The translations under genes were made by a program, and so were the position numbers. The notes under the pieces are model-generated. The model did no database searches and was not told where the DNA came from. It saw only the letters and a program-made list of their open reading frames with translations. Of a DNA stretch of 64,000 nt, positions 19,376 to 28,262 are shown one piece after another. The DNA comes from Phycisphaerae bacterium (GTDB taxonomy: Bacteria > Planctomycetota > Phycisphaerae > JAJVII01): assembly GCA_022072085.1 (NCBI GenBank), contig JAJVII010000037.1, forward strand, positions 44,647 through 108,646, given 5' to 3'. Within the stretch, counting starts at the first letter, position 1, and each line of letters begins with the position of its first letter.

Positions 19376-20704
19376 TTGAGCGCGTTGAGCAACGGCGAAG
19401 ACAAACTGGATGTCATCATCGTCGGGGCGGGACCTGCCGGGTCAGCCGCCGCGCTGGTGCTGGCCCGCGAGGGCCTCTCCGTCGGCGTGCTGGAGCGCGG
19501 CGAGTATCCCGGCGCCAAGAACCTGTTCGGCGGCGTGCTCTACACGACCGTGCTGGAGCAGCTTGTGCCCGGGTTCCGCGAGTCGGCGCCGCTGGAGCGG
19601 CACATCCACCGCCGCCGCTACGTCATGCTCGGCGACGGCGACCAGCTCGCGTTCGAGTTCGCCAGCGGACACTTCGACCAGGCCCCGTTCAACCACTCCT
19701 ACTCCGTGCTCCGGGCCAAGTTCGACGCCTGGTTCGCGACCCAGGCCGAGGAGGCCGGGGCGATGCTCCTGCCGGCGACCGCGGTCGAGGAACTGATCGT
19801 CCGCGACGGCCGTGTGGTCGGCGTCCGCACGGGCCGCGACGACGGCGACCTGCTCGCGGACGTGGTCATCGTCGCGGAAGGGTGCAACAGCTTCCTGGCC
19901 CGCAAGGCCGGTTTCCGCCGTGATTTCCAGCCCCACCGGCTTCAGCTTGCGGTCAAGGAGGTCATCGCCCTGGACCGCGGGGTGATCGAACAGCGGTTCA
20001 ACATCGAGGGCGGGCAGGGCTGCTCGGTCGAATACTTCGGCGGTGAGGCCGTCGCGGGCATGTTCGGCGGGGCGTTCATCTACACCAACGGCGATTCACT
20101 GTCGGTCGGCGTGAGCTGCGCCGCCAGCGAGTTCCCCGACCGCCGCATGCTGCCCAACGCGGTACTGGAGCATTTCAAGGGCCTGCCGTTCGTGCGCCCG
20201 CTGCTGGCGGGCGGCCAGACGCTGGAATACTCCGGCCACATGATCCCGGAGTTCGGGCCCGAGACTATGCCGCGGATCTACGGCGAGGGTGTCCTGTTCG
20301 CCGGCGACTGCGCCGGGCTGGTGAACCTGAGCCCCTTCTACCACGAGGGGACGAACCTGGCGATGGCGTCGGGGCAGGCGGCGGCCGAGACGGTGCTGGA
20401 GCTTCGCAAGGCCGGCCGACCGTTCACGGCCGCCAACATGGCCCGCTACGAGCAGCGACTGCGAAAGAGCTGGGTCTGCCAGGACGTGGAGCGCTATCGG
20501 GGCATCCCGGACTTCGGCCATCGCAACCCGCAATTCTTCAACAAGTACCCCTATGTGTTCGGATCGCTGGCCCGCGATTTCTTCTCCGTCGATCATCGCA
20601 GCAAGAAGCAGGTCGAGAAGGATGTGATCAGAAGGTTCCGCAAGGAGGTGGGCCTGTGGCGTTTCATCCGCGACGGATGGAAGGCCTTCAAGGCCCTGCG
20701 ATGA
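19376..20704 (+). CDS. fixC: FixC-type ETF:quinone oxidoreductase, flavoprotein subunit
   Basis: The flavoprotein (442 residues) has the N-terminal FAD motif VIIVGAGPAGSAAALVLARE, the GEYPGAKNLFGGVLY segment specific to FixC, and the late FAD contact GVLFAGDCAGLVNLSPFYHEG. It passes ETF electrons to the quinone pool with the ferredoxin encoded next. The start is uncertain: TTG at 19376 (GGAG close by) or TTG at 19385; no ATG is suitable. No nitrogen-fixation gene is near, so the role here is acyl-CoA oxidation. Confidence 0.9.
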   Translation: MSALSNGEDKLDVIIVGAGPAGSAAALVLAREGLSVGVLERGEYPGAKNLFGGVLYTTVLEQLVPGFRESAPLERHIHRRRYVMLGDGDQLAFEFASGHFDQAPFNHSYSVLRAKFDAWFATQAEEAGAMLLPATAVEELIVRDGRVVGVRTGRDDGDLLADVVIVAEGCNSFLARKAGFRRDFQPHRLQLAVKEVIALDRGVIEQRFNIEGGQGCSVEYFGGEAVAGMFGGAFIYTNGDSLSVGVSCAASEFPDRRMLPNAVLEHFKGLPFVRPLLAGGQTLEYSGHMIPEFGPETMPRIYGEGVLFAGDCAGLVNLSPFYHEGTNLAMASGQAAAETVLELRKAGRPFTAANMARYEQRLRKSWVCQDVERYRGIPDFGHRNPQFFNKYPYVFGSLARDFFSVDHRSKKQVEKDVIRRFRKEVGLWRFIRDGWKAFKALR

Positions 20705-20705
20705 C

Positions 20706-21026
20706 ATGAACCAGCCGACCGCCATCCAGCCGCCGACCCCGACCAACGCCGAAGAGAAACTCGGCCACACGCAGTTCAACGTGGACGCGGGCAACCCGCA
20801 CTTCACGGTGGACCCGGCCAAGTGCAAGGCCTGCGCGTCCAAGCCCTGTCTGTGGATCTGTCCGGCGGAGAACTTCCGCCTGGACGAGAAGGGCGACCTG
20901 GTCGTGAGCTGGGAAGGCTGCATCGAGTGCGGCGCGGTGGACGTGATCTGCCACCAGATGGGCAACGGGGCGATCACCTGGCACTACCCGCGCGGCGGCT
21001 TTGGCGTGCGGCACGCAGCCGGATAA
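20706..21026 (+). CDS. fixX: FixX-type ferredoxin partner of FixC
   Basis: The 106-residue ferredoxin-like protein starts one base after the fixC stop. It has KCKACASKPCLWICPAENF and a second cysteine group, GCIECGAVDVICHQMGNG, which carry the iron-sulfur cluster of FixX/ETF-QO. The C-terminal WHYPRGGFGV is typical. It is the last gene of the acyl-CoA oxidation cluster and faces pdxA. Confidence 0.92.
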   Translation: MNQPTAIQPPTPTNAEEKLGHTQFNVDAGNPHFTVDPAKCKACASKPCLWICPAENFRLDEKGDLVVSWEGCIECGAVDVICHQMGNGAITWHYPRGGFGVRHAAG

Positions 21027-21030
21027 TCAG

Positions 21031-21125
21031 CCACAGAGACACGGAGGCACGGAGAAGAACTGATTCGCTCTTATTCGTCAACAGGATTCATCACCCCCTG
21101 TGTCTCTGTGCCTCTGTGGTGAATC
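21031..21125. repeat. Intergenic inverted repeat of the CCACAGAGACAC type
   Basis: The arm CCACAGAGACACGGAGGCAC (21031 on) is repeated in inverted orientation as TGTGTCTCTGTGCCTCTGTGG (ending 21119), with a few mismatches. A nested second pairing joins GGATTCATCAC (21084-21094) with GTGGTGAATCC (21115-21125). It fills the space between convergent genes fixX and pdxA and may end transcription from both. Closely similar repeats occur in many environmental genomes; the function is not established. Confidence 0.6.
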
Positions 21126-21132
21126 CTCCTCT

Positions 21133-22158
21133 TCAGCCCTGTCGGCCGATTCGCCGGGCGGCGATATCGACGGCCATGCGGATTGCGGCCTTCATCGAGC
21201 CGGGGTTGGCGCGGTTGCGCCCGACGATGTCGAACGCCGTCCCATGATCGACGCTGGTCCGCACCATGCCCAGACCCAGGGTGAGATTCACCGAGTCATC
21301 GAACGCCAGCAGCTTGATCGGGATCAGCCCCTGGTCGTGATACATCGCCACCACGCCGTCGAACTGCCCTTGCGCCGCCCGCCAGAAGAGCGTGTCGGCC
21401 GGGAAGGGCCCCTCCACGTCGATGCCGTTCTCGCGGGCCATCGTGATGGCCGGCGAAATGATCCGGGCCTCCTCGTCGCCGAACTGCCCGTTCTCCGAGG
21501 CGTGCGGGTTCAGGCCGCACACCGCGATCCGGCGGCGCGGCAGGTCGAACCAGTCGCGCAACGCCGCGTCCAGCAGCTCGATGGGGTTGTAGACGCAGCC
21601 GATCGTGAACTTGTTGCGGATCTCGAAGAGCTGTTCATGGATCGTCGCCAGCGCGACCCGCAGCGGGCCACCGGCGAACATCATCGCGTACTGCCGCGTC
21701 CGGCAGCGCTTGGCCAGCAGCTCGGTGTGGCCGGGGAAGGGGAAGTCCGCGAGCTTCCACGACTCCTTGCTGATCGGCCCGGTGACCAGGGCGTCGGCCT
21801 GGCCGACCTGCACGGCCGCGATGGCGTCCTCGCAGAACCGCATCGACGCCTCGCCGCCGATCTTGGAGGGCTGGCGGAGCGAGGTGCTCAGGATCGAGTA
21901 TTCGTCGTAATCGACGACGACCACGTCGCGGTCGGTCTCGGCCGGCCAGCCGGGCGGAACCCGCCACCAGAACGGCTCGATCTCGGCCAGGTCGGCGGCG
22001 TAGGTGAGCTGCTCGTTCATCCCGTAGACGACGAAGCGGGCGAGGCGGCGGAGGTCCGGGTCGGCCAGCGCCTTGACGGTGACCTCCGCGCCGATGCCGG
22101 CCGGTTCGCCCATGGTGATTGCGACCACCGGCTTGCGTTGTCCGTCGCCGCTGTCCAT
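21133..22158 (-). CDS. pdxA: 4-hydroxythreonine-4-phosphate dehydrogenase
   Basis: The 341-residue PdxA oxidises 4-phosphohydroxy-L-threonine in pyridoxal phosphate synthesis. Signatures are VAITMGEPAGIGAEV at the N-terminus, TGPISKESW, FPGHTELLAKR, the metal-binding GLNPHASENGQFGDEE and MYHDQGLIPIKLLAFD. The start at 22158 is preferred over the longer frame to 22272, which would run into the riboflavin synthase gene and lacks similarity to the family. The gap to ribE is 29 bases, so the pair is likely co-transcribed. Confidence 0.93.
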   Translation of the reverse strand: MDSGDGQRKPVVAITMGEPAGIGAEVTVKALADPDLRRLARFVVYGMNEQLTYAADLAEIEPFWWRVPPGWPAETDRDVVVVDYDEYSILSTSLRQPSKIGGEASMRFCEDAIAAVQVGQADALVTGPISKESWKLADFPFPGHTELLAKRCRTRQYAMMFAGGPLRVALATIHEQLFEIRNKFTIGCVYNPIELLDAALRDWFDLPRRRIAVCGLNPHASENGQFGDEEARIISPAITMARENGIDVEGPFPADTLFWRAAQGQFDGVVAMYHDQGLIPIKLLAFDDSVNLTLGLGMVRTSVDHGTAFDIVGRNRANPGSMKAAIRMAVDIAARRIGRQG

Positions 22159-22187
22159 CGTCCGCTCACCCAATCCCCCGACATCGC

Positions 22188-22844
22188 TCACATGAAGCCC
22201 GCCTCGCGCAGCTTCTCGGCTGTCACGCCCACGCCGTCGCCCAGCATCTGCGCCAGGTAGCTGCGAATCCACTTACCGACCATGTCGGTCTCGATGTTCA
22301 CCAAATCGCCGGCGCGGCGCTGGCCCAGCGTGGTCACCTCCAGCGTCGTGGGGATCAGGGCGACGCTGAACCGGCCGGCGGCCGACTCCACGTCCACCAG
22401 CGTCAGCGAGACGCCGTCGATGGCGATCGAGCCCTTGGCGATCATCCCGGCCAGCAGGTCGCGGCCGGCGTCGAACCAGAGTTTCACCTCGCGCGGGCTG
22501 CGGTCGACGCGGGACAGCGTCGCGACGCCGTCGACGTGGCCCTGGACGATATGGCCGCCCAGGCGGTCGCCAGCCCGCAGGGCCCGTTCGACGTTTACGC
22601 GGTCGCCGGTGCGGCGTCGGCCCAGCATGGTCCGGCTGAGTGTCTCGGCGATCACGTCGAAGTCGGCGCGCGTCCGGTCGATGCCGGCCACGGTCAGGCA
22701 GACGCCGTCGACGGCGACCGACTCGCCGGCAGCCAGGGGCTCGCCGGCCAGAGCGCCATCCAGGTCAACGGTGAGCCGCCGGCCTCCGGCGTGGTCGGCC
22801 AGTCGGACGATGGGGCAGGCGAGTTGTACAATACCGGTAAACAT
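22188..22844 (-). CDS. ribE: Riboflavin synthase alpha subunit
   Basis: The product (218 residues) has the two tandem lumazine-binding domains. The first begins MFTGIVQ and includes VAVDGVCLTVA and GGHIVQGHVDGVA. The second repeats the pattern with IAIDGVSLTLVDVE and ends near the oligomerisation helix. It dismutates two 6,7-dimethyl-8-ribityllumazine molecules to riboflavin. GAGGAGAAG precedes the ATG. The upstream 200 bases hold no recognisable FMN riboswitch. Confidence 0.94.
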   Translation of the reverse strand: MFTGIVQLACPIVRLADHAGGRRLTVDLDGALAGEPLAAGESVAVDGVCLTVAGIDRTRADFDVIAETLSRTMLGRRRTGDRVNVERALRAGDRLGGHIVQGHVDGVATLSRVDRSPREVKLWFDAGRDLLAGMIAKGSIAIDGVSLTLVDVESAAGRFSVALIPTTLEVTTLGQRRAGDLVNIETDMVGKWIRSYLAQMLGDGVGVTAEKLREAGFM

Positions 22845-23051
22845 GGCTTCTCCTCACGGAGCCCATTTAACCGTACAGCCAGACAAAACGCCAGCGCCAG
22901 GGGTGCAGCGTGGAGCGCGCAAAGTGGGCCTGCCGTACAGGCGCCCGGAAGTCGGGGGTCCGCATTCATCCGGGGTCTGGTCGGGCAGGCCCTGGGATCG
23001 GGAACGTCGCGCCACGCAATCGTTCCCGGTGATCCCCAAGATGTAACAAAC

Positions 23052-23501
23052 TCAGAACAGTTTCGTGCTGTCCAGCAGCACGCATATCGGACCGTCGTTG
23101 ACGCTGTCGACCTCCATCGTTTCGCGGAATCGTCCGGTCTGGACCGTCACGCCCGCGGCCCGCAGGGCGGCGACGACCTCCTGATACGCCGGTTCAGCCG
23201 ACTCGGGCGCCGCCGCGTGCACGAAGGCGGGACGGCGGCCCTGCCGGGCGTCGGCCATCGTCGTGAACGCCGGCACGACCAGGACGCCGCCTCCGACGTC
23301 GCGGACCGAAAGATTCATCTTGCGGTTATCGTCCTGAAACACTCGCAAGTTGGCGATTTTCTCAGCGACATACTGCACGTCCTGCGGGCCGTCGCCGACG
23401 GCCGATCCCACGTAGGCCAGCAGGCCCCGGCCGATGACGCCGACGGCCTGGCCCTCGACGCGGACCTCGGCGCGGCTGACACGCTGGACGACCGCGCGCA
23501 T
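23052..23501 (-). CDS. dtd: D-aminoacyl-tRNA deacylase
   Basis: The 149-residue DTD hydrolyses D-aminoacyl and glycyl-tRNA mistakes. It begins MRAVVQRVSRAEV and has the LRVFQDDNRKMNLSV region. The catalytic LVVPAFTTMADARQGRRP corresponds to the SQFT-type motif, here written PAFTT, with the Ser-Gln pair replaced by Pro-Ala. The second motif is VNDGPICVLLDS, where most DTDs have NxGPVT. These departures deserve a check, but length and frame are those of DTD. Its start codon overlaps the stop of the WYL gene by one base (TGATG). Confidence 0.82.
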   Translation of the reverse strand: MRAVVQRVSRAEVRVEGQAVGVIGRGLLAYVGSAVGDGPQDVQYVAEKIANLRVFQDDNRKMNLSVRDVGGGVLVVPAFTTMADARQGRRPAFVHAAAPESAEPAYQEVVAALRAAGVTVQTGRFRETMEVDSVNDGPICVLLDSTKLF

Positions 23502-24478
23502 CAGGACTCCTCCCCGGCCCGGCCTTCGTTGCGGGCGACGACCGCCTTGGCCATGTCCCGCACGCGCTTTCGCAGGGCCGCCGGGGCGAGCACCTCGACC
23601 TGGTCGCCGTAGCCGAGAATCCACCAACTGATCTCCGAAAGCCCGTCGACGGTGGCGGTGAACTCCGCGCTGCCGTCGCGGGCGAACTCGACCTTCTGCG
23701 TGCGGTGCCAGACAACCTCGGCGACGTTGGAGGCGACCATCGGCGAGAACCGCAGACGCACGGCATATTCGTGCCCCTCGGGGATCATGCCCCAGGCGTT
23801 GCCCAGGTGCTTCTCGACGCTGAAGTCCGGGTCGGGAACATACAGCCTGCCCAGCGGGGTCAGCCGCCGGATGCGGCCGAGCTTGAAGGTGCGGACGGTC
23901 TTGTGCAGGCTCGAGTGGCCGATCACGTACCACGCCCGCTGGAAATAGAAGAGCCGATAGGGTGAAAGCTCCGTGACGATCTGCCCGCGCTCGAAGAACG
24001 AGACGTAGGCGATCTCGACCTTGCGGGTCTCGACGATGGCCTTCTGCACCTCGTCGAACCGTGCCGGTACTGTCTGGTGCCTCGCCTGCGCGGGCCAGGC
24101 GACATGGATCGTCGGCAGGGCCTTGGCCAGTTCGCCCTGGATCGACCGCGGCAGGATCGACTGAATCTTCGCGCCGGCCTCGCGGGCCAGGTCGCTCAGG
24201 GGCAGTTGCCCGGTCTGGCCGATCAGCGCCATCAGCGCCAGCGCCTCCTCCAGTGTCAGGTTCACCGGTGGCAGGAAGAAGGTTGGCGCGATCCGATAGC
24301 CGTAGGTCTGCTCGTCAAAGTAGTAGGGGATGCCGGCCAACTCGAGCATGTTCAAGTCGCGGAACACGGTCCGGCGGCTGATGCCCAGCGTGTCGGCCAA
24401 TTCAGTGACGTTCGGGCCCTGCCCGGAACGCAGAAGGGTAATCAGCCGCAGGAGTCGATGAATCCTGCTGACACTCAT
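23501..24478 (-). CDS. WYL-domain transcriptional regulator (YafY type)
   Basis: The protein (325 residues) has an N-terminal DeoR-like winged helix (VTELADTLGISRRTVFRDL) and a middle WYL domain (PYRLFYFQRAWYVIGHS). The C-terminal WCX part includes GYGDQVEVLAPAALRKRV. WYL regulators sense ligands, often nucleic acid fragments or nucleotides, and control stress or defence genes. It is coupled to dtd by a one-base stop/start overlap. Divergence from the exonuclease gene at 24626, across a 147-base gap, makes that gene a possible target. Confidence 0.88.
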   Translation of the reverse strand: MSVSRIHRLLRLITLLRSGQGPNVTELADTLGISRRTVFRDLNMLELAGIPYYFDEQTYGYRIAPTFFLPPVNLTLEEALALMALIGQTGQLPLSDLAREAGAKIQSILPRSIQGELAKALPTIHVAWPAQARHQTVPARFDEVQKAIVETRKVEIAYVSFFERGQIVTELSPYRLFYFQRAWYVIGHSSLHKTVRTFKLGRIRRLTPLGRLYVPDPDFSVEKHLGNAWGMIPEGHEYAVRLRFSPMVASNVAEVVWHRTQKVEFARDGSAEFTATVDGLSEISWWILGYGDQVEVLAPAALRKRVRDMAKAVVARNEGRAGEES

Positions 24479-24625
24479 CGGCGACTTCCCACAAATAACC
24501 GCCCTTGTACCCCGGCTGAGTGTCAACAGTATGTCACCGGTGCGAAAAGAAATAAAGGCCCTGCCGCGGATTTTGACGCCGTTCCACTCCGTTCCCGGCG
24601 GTTGTAGAATGCCTGCGGAGGTTCC

Positions 24626-25486
24626 ATGCTTCGCCACAGCTTCATCCATCTGTCGGGCGTCGGGCAGCGGACCGAGCGTCAGCTCTGGTCGGCGGGTCTG
24701 GACGGGTGGGATCGGCTGGGCGACGGGCCCGGGGCCGCCGGGCGGTTCGGCCTGTCGTCGCGGCGGTGGGACAAACTGGCCGGGGGCGTCCAGACGTCGG
24801 TGCGGAAGCTGGCCGACGGCGACGCCGGATGGTTCCAGCGGGCCCTGCCTGCCGGCGAGGCCTGGCGTCTGTTCGGCGACTTCCACGAGCAGGCCGCCTA
24901 TCTCGACATCGAGACCGACGGCAGCTACGAGCAGCGGCCGACTACCGTGGTACTGCACCGGCAGGGCCGGACGCACTTCTTCGTCCGCGACCGCAACCTG
25001 CACGAACTGCCCCTGCACCTGGTCGGCGTGAAACTGCTGGTGACCTACAACGGGCGCAGCTTCGATTGGCCGGTTCTCGGCCGCCACTTCGCCCGGCTGC
25101 CGGGACCATCCGCCCACCTGGACCTGCGGTATCCGTTCGCGCGGCTGGGGTTCCGGGGCGGGCTCAAGGCCATCGAGCATCGGCTGGGCCTGTCGCGCCG
25201 GGAACTGGAGGGCATCGACGGCATGGCGGCGGTGTGGCTCTGGTCTCGGCACGAGTCCGGCGACAGCCGGGCTCTGCCGACGTTGCTCGGCTACAACGCG
25301 CTGGACGTGCTGAACCTCAAGCTGCTGGCTGAGTGGGTCTACAACGCGCTGAGCGAGCCGCTGCCCGTGCCGGCGGTCCTGTTCGCCAACCCGCGGGCGG
25401 CGGCGTGCGACGATCTGCCGACACCCGACGCGGGCCTGGTGGCTGAGTGCCGCGAGGCGATGGCCGCTGCGACCGGCGCGTGGTGA
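24626..25486 (+). CDS. RNase H-like exonuclease family protein (YprB type)
   Basis: The 286-residue protein shows a DEDD exonuclease layout: YLDIETDG (first Asp and Glu), VTYNGRSFDWPVL (second Asp) and HLDLRYPFARLGFRGGLK. The late YNALDVLNLKLLAEWV supplies the last Asp. This is the RNase_H_2 family, which includes Bacillus YprB. The substrate is not known. An N-terminal segment of about 80 residues (SGVGQRTERQLWSAGLDGW) is typical of these proteins in several phyla. Confidence 0.82.
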   Translation: MLRHSFIHLSGVGQRTERQLWSAGLDGWDRLGDGPGAAGRFGLSSRRWDKLAGGVQTSVRKLADGDAGWFQRALPAGEAWRLFGDFHEQAAYLDIETDGSYEQRPTTVVLHRQGRTHFFVRDRNLHELPLHLVGVKLLVTYNGRSFDWPVLGRHFARLPGPSAHLDLRYPFARLGFRGGLKAIEHRLGLSRRELEGIDGMAAVWLWSRHESGDSRALPTLLGYNALDVLNLKLLAEWVYNALSEPLPVPAVLFANPRAAACDDLPTPDAGLVAECREAMAAATGAW

Positions 25487-25527
25487 GCCCTCAAGCGTTG
25501 CGGACGCGGAGCAGAGGCTGAAACATT

Positions 25528-26712
25528 TCAGGGGTTCGCGAGGCAGGGGCGGCGATAGCGGCCCTGCACGAGGTCGCGGTAGACTTGCTGAATCCGCTCG
25601 CCCATCCGCTCGGCGTCGAACTGATCGGCCAGTTGCTCGCGGAAACGCATGCCCATCTTCTCTCGCAGGCCCGGCGTGGAATAAAGCGTCTCGATCGCCC
25701 AGGTCAGCCGCTCGACGTCGCCGGGGCGGATGAGGAACCCGTTCTCGCCGTTGCGGACGACCTCGCGGGCGCCGTCGATGTCGAACGAGACGACCGGCAA
25801 GCCGGCCAGCAGCGCCTGCGGCAGCGTCCGCGGCAGGCCCTCCCAGTAGCTGGGGTGGACCAGCACGTCCATCGCCGAGAGATACTCCGGGATGTCCTCG
25901 GTCGGGGCCAGACCGACGAGCGTGACGCGGTCGGCCAATCCCAGCCGGGAAAGCCGATCCTCCAGCATCGGCCGAAGCGGGCCGTCGCCCACCCAGAGGA
26001 ACTTGAGCGTGCCCGGCGTGGACGCGAGCGGCAGCATGGCGTCAACCAGCGACGGGTGGCCCTTGCCGGGGGACAGCCGCGAGATCGTGCCGATGACCAC
26101 GTCGCGCGGGCCGAAGCCGAGCTTGGCACGCATGGCATCGCGATGGTCGGCTGCGTTCAGATACGGCTGGGTCTGCATGCCGGAGTAGACAGTGTGGAAC
26201 AGCCACCGCGGGCCGATGCCGGCGGCGACAGCCTGCTCGATCATCGCGTCAGCGACGGCCAGCATTACGTCAGTGAACTGGGCGACGTGATGCTCCAGCC
26301 GGACGTAGAGAGCGTTGACGTAGGGCGACTGGAGGCGGTTGAACGGCAGGCCGTGGATCGTGTGGACGATGTGCGGCACGCCGGCGTCGCGGGCGGCCAG
26401 TCGACCGATCACGCCGGCCTTGGACGAGTGCGTGTGCACGATGTCAGGCCGCATCCGGCGCAGGCGGCTGCGCAGCCGGCGGTAGGCCGACAGGTCGCGC
26501 AGGGGGTTGATGCTCCGCTGAAGCCCGTCGACGACCTCGACGCGGAAGCTGCCCTCGCGGGCGCGTTCGAGCATGGAGCCCTCGGCCCCCTCGGCCGGCC
26601 CGGTCAGCAGCACGACGTCGTGCCCCTGGCGCTGGAGGTAGTCGCAGGTGAGCAGCGTGTTCTCCTGCGCCCCCCCCACTATGAATCGCGTGATGACGTG
26701 GCAGATCAGCAT
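25528..26712 (-). CDS. Glycosyltransferase family 4
   Basis: The 394-residue GT-B enzyme starts MLICHVITRFIVGGAQENTL. The donor-binding C-terminal domain has GTISRLSPGKGHPSLVDAM, KFLWVGDGPLRPMLEDRL, and the E-x7-E region SYWEGLPRTLPQALLAGLPVVSFD. It transfers a sugar from a nucleotide donor in polysaccharide or glycolipid synthesis. No sugar-pathway gene is adjacent, so the acceptor is unknown. Confidence 0.9.
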   Translation of the reverse strand: MLICHVITRFIVGGAQENTLLTCDYLQRQGHDVVLLTGPAEGAEGSMLERAREGSFRVEVVDGLQRSINPLRDLSAYRRLRSRLRRMRPDIVHTHSSKAGVIGRLAARDAGVPHIVHTIHGLPFNRLQSPYVNALYVRLEHHVAQFTDVMLAVADAMIEQAVAAGIGPRWLFHTVYSGMQTQPYLNAADHRDAMRAKLGFGPRDVVIGTISRLSPGKGHPSLVDAMLPLASTPGTLKFLWVGDGPLRPMLEDRLSRLGLADRVTLVGLAPTEDIPEYLSAMDVLVHPSYWEGLPRTLPQALLAGLPVVSFDIDGAREVVRNGENGFLIRPGDVERLTWAIETLYSTPGLREKMGMRFREQLADQFDAERMGERIQQVYRDLVQGRYRRPCLANP

Positions 26713-26757
26713 GGGAGCCGCGCGAAAGTAAGCGGATGGGGCCCGAACATGGCTTTA

Positions 26758-26808
26758 GGGGCTCTAACAGAACCTACACGCAACCCGCGCAGGTTCTGTT
26801 AGAGTCCC
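26758..26808. repeat. Long perfect hairpin between two minus-strand genes
   Basis: CTCTAACAGAACCT (26762-26775) pairs perfectly with AGGTTCTGTTAGAG (26791-26804). A G-U pair and three G-C pairs extend the stem to 18 bp, around a 15-base loop. No T-tract follows on either strand, so it is not a standard intrinsic terminator. It lies just after the stop of the lipoprotein gene and about 45 bases before the glycosyltransferase start. Confidence 0.7.
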
Positions 26809-26823
26809 GAAGAGATTCTCACG

Positions 26824-27795
26824 TCAGAAGCGGGCAAGTTTCAAGCAGTAGTCTTGGAATTCCTTCTCGACCCCCGCCACGTCCGTGCTGATATATCGGC
26901 GGAACAAGGACGGGCCGAAGTCGTCGGACTGCCCCGACCAGCCGGCGGCGGCGGCCTGCTGGAGCATCCGCCGCGTGCCGGCGTCGGCGAGCATGCGGGC
27001 GAACCCCTCGCGATAGGGCCCCTCGCGAAGGAACTGCACCAGCGCCCAGAGCTGGGCGTAGTAGCTGGACACCGTGCCGGCCCGCTCGCCGATGATCTTG
27101 CCCGGGTGCGTGCTCAGCAGCTCTGCCAGCGGCAGATTCGTCCGGCGCGTCAACCCGTAGCGCAGCGCCCGCAGACGCAGCAGGTTGCGGGTCGGCTGGA
27201 ACCGCAGCACGTTGCCGTCCCACAGGAACCCCTCGAAGTAGCAGGCCAACCCCTCGTCCAGCCATGCCGGCAGGCGATACTGGCAGAAGTGCGCGACGTA
27301 CTGATGGAACCCCTCGTGCCCGGTCACCGCGAACGTCTTTAGCCGATGGATGTCGTAGAACACCGCTGTCCCGTGGTCGACGTAGCCGCCTTCCTGGATC
27401 CGCAGGTAGACCTGCGCCGACCGCTCGTCGGTGAACTCGCGGGTGAAGCTGTCCCACTGGCTGCGCTCGCCGAACAGGTAGACGTCCATCGGGCCGCTGG
27501 GCGTCTGGCTGGCCGACAACGTGCTCTGGTAGTGGAGGAACGCGGTCTCCAGAAACTGCGGCAGCCGTTCGATGACCTCGGGGTCCGTGTGCGTGGTGAA
27601 GATTCGGTAGTGCGGCGTGCGGATCTGTCGGCCAGGCATGTCGTGATACTGCCACGGCATGTCGGACAGGACGAGCTGCCCGCGGTCCATCAGGACCAGT
27701 TGCGGCACGTCCGCCGGCGTCGGGGCGGGCGGCTGGGCGCAGCCGGATGCCAGGCCGATCGTCGAAAGCATCACGATAATGAGCGTCTTTTGCAT
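26824..27795 (-). CDS. Lipoprotein with DUF1570/HExxH-like peptidase domain
   Basis: The 323-residue lipoprotein has a signal peptide with lipobox LASGC. The core has an H-E-x-x-H-like sequence in VTGHEGFHQYVAHF, followed by LPAWLDEGLACYFEG, where a downstream Glu would be a third zinc ligand. Such gluzincin-like DUF1570 proteins are common in Planctomycetes. Peptidase activity has not been shown for most of them. The motif reads HEGFH, so the catalytic residues are present. The start at 27795 fits the lipobox. Confidence 0.78.
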   Translation of the reverse strand: MQKTLIIVMLSTIGLASGCAQPPAPTPADVPQLVLMDRGQLVLSDMPWQYHDMPGRQIRTPHYRIFTTHTDPEVIERLPQFLETAFLHYQSTLSASQTPSGPMDVYLFGERSQWDSFTREFTDERSAQVYLRIQEGGYVDHGTAVFYDIHRLKTFAVTGHEGFHQYVAHFCQYRLPAWLDEGLACYFEGFLWDGNVLRFQPTRNLLRLRALRYGLTRRTNLPLAELLSTHPGKIIGERAGTVSSYYAQLWALVQFLREGPYREGFARMLADAGTRRMLQQAAAAGWSGQSDDFGPSLFRRYISTDVAGVEKEFQDYCLKLARF

Positions 27796-28013
27796 AGTCG
27801 CATTCCACGCGGCGTTGCAGGCAATCATAGGCCCGTCGGCGTGCCCATGTCGCGAATCCCCGCCAGCGGAGCGGCGGGCGACGGCGAGGCGAACGACGCC
27901 GCACATTGTCTATCGGACATTTCAGGTCGCCGGCGCCATCGGATGAAGCCTCCCGATCCAAGGCCTGCGCCGGCAGTCGAGAACGAGATGGGGTCGGCCG
28001 GCTCCGCGGCGGC

Positions 28014-28262
28014 TCAGGTTGACTTGAGGCCCGCGTCCCGGGCGATGTCCATGAACTCGTCGCGCGAGACCTCGTGCAGGGCCTTGCCGCGGCCGGCCAG
28101 CTTCTCGTTGATCTTGATGGCCGTCTCTTGCATGCGTTCGTGGGTTTCGTGGCTGCCGCCGACGAGGCGGAAGTTCTCGCCGCGGGTGATGCGGGTGTGG
28201 CCGTCACAGCCGTCCAGTCCCAGGCCCAGGAGCAGGGCCTTGGCGGGCTTGCGATCGCTCAT
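28014..28262 (-). CDS. Small conserved-looking protein, function unknown
   Basis: The 82-residue basic protein reads ALLLGLGLDGCDGHTRITRG near the N-terminus and ETAIKINEKLAGRGKALHEV later. I recall similar small planctomycetal proteins without assigned function. It has no signal peptide, membrane segment or known domain. It stands alone, with about 220 bases before the lipoprotein gene and 400 before the signalling gene. Codon use is like its neighbours, which supports a real gene. Confidence 0.6.
   Translation of the reverse strand: MSDRKPAKALLLGLGLDGCDGHTRITRGENFRLVGGSHETHERMQETAIKINEKLAGRGKALHEVSRDEFMDIARDAGLKST

Noticed and set aside
22845..23051. FMN riboswitch before ribE
   Set aside because: Conserved RFN elements were not found; only a normal ribosome site is seen.
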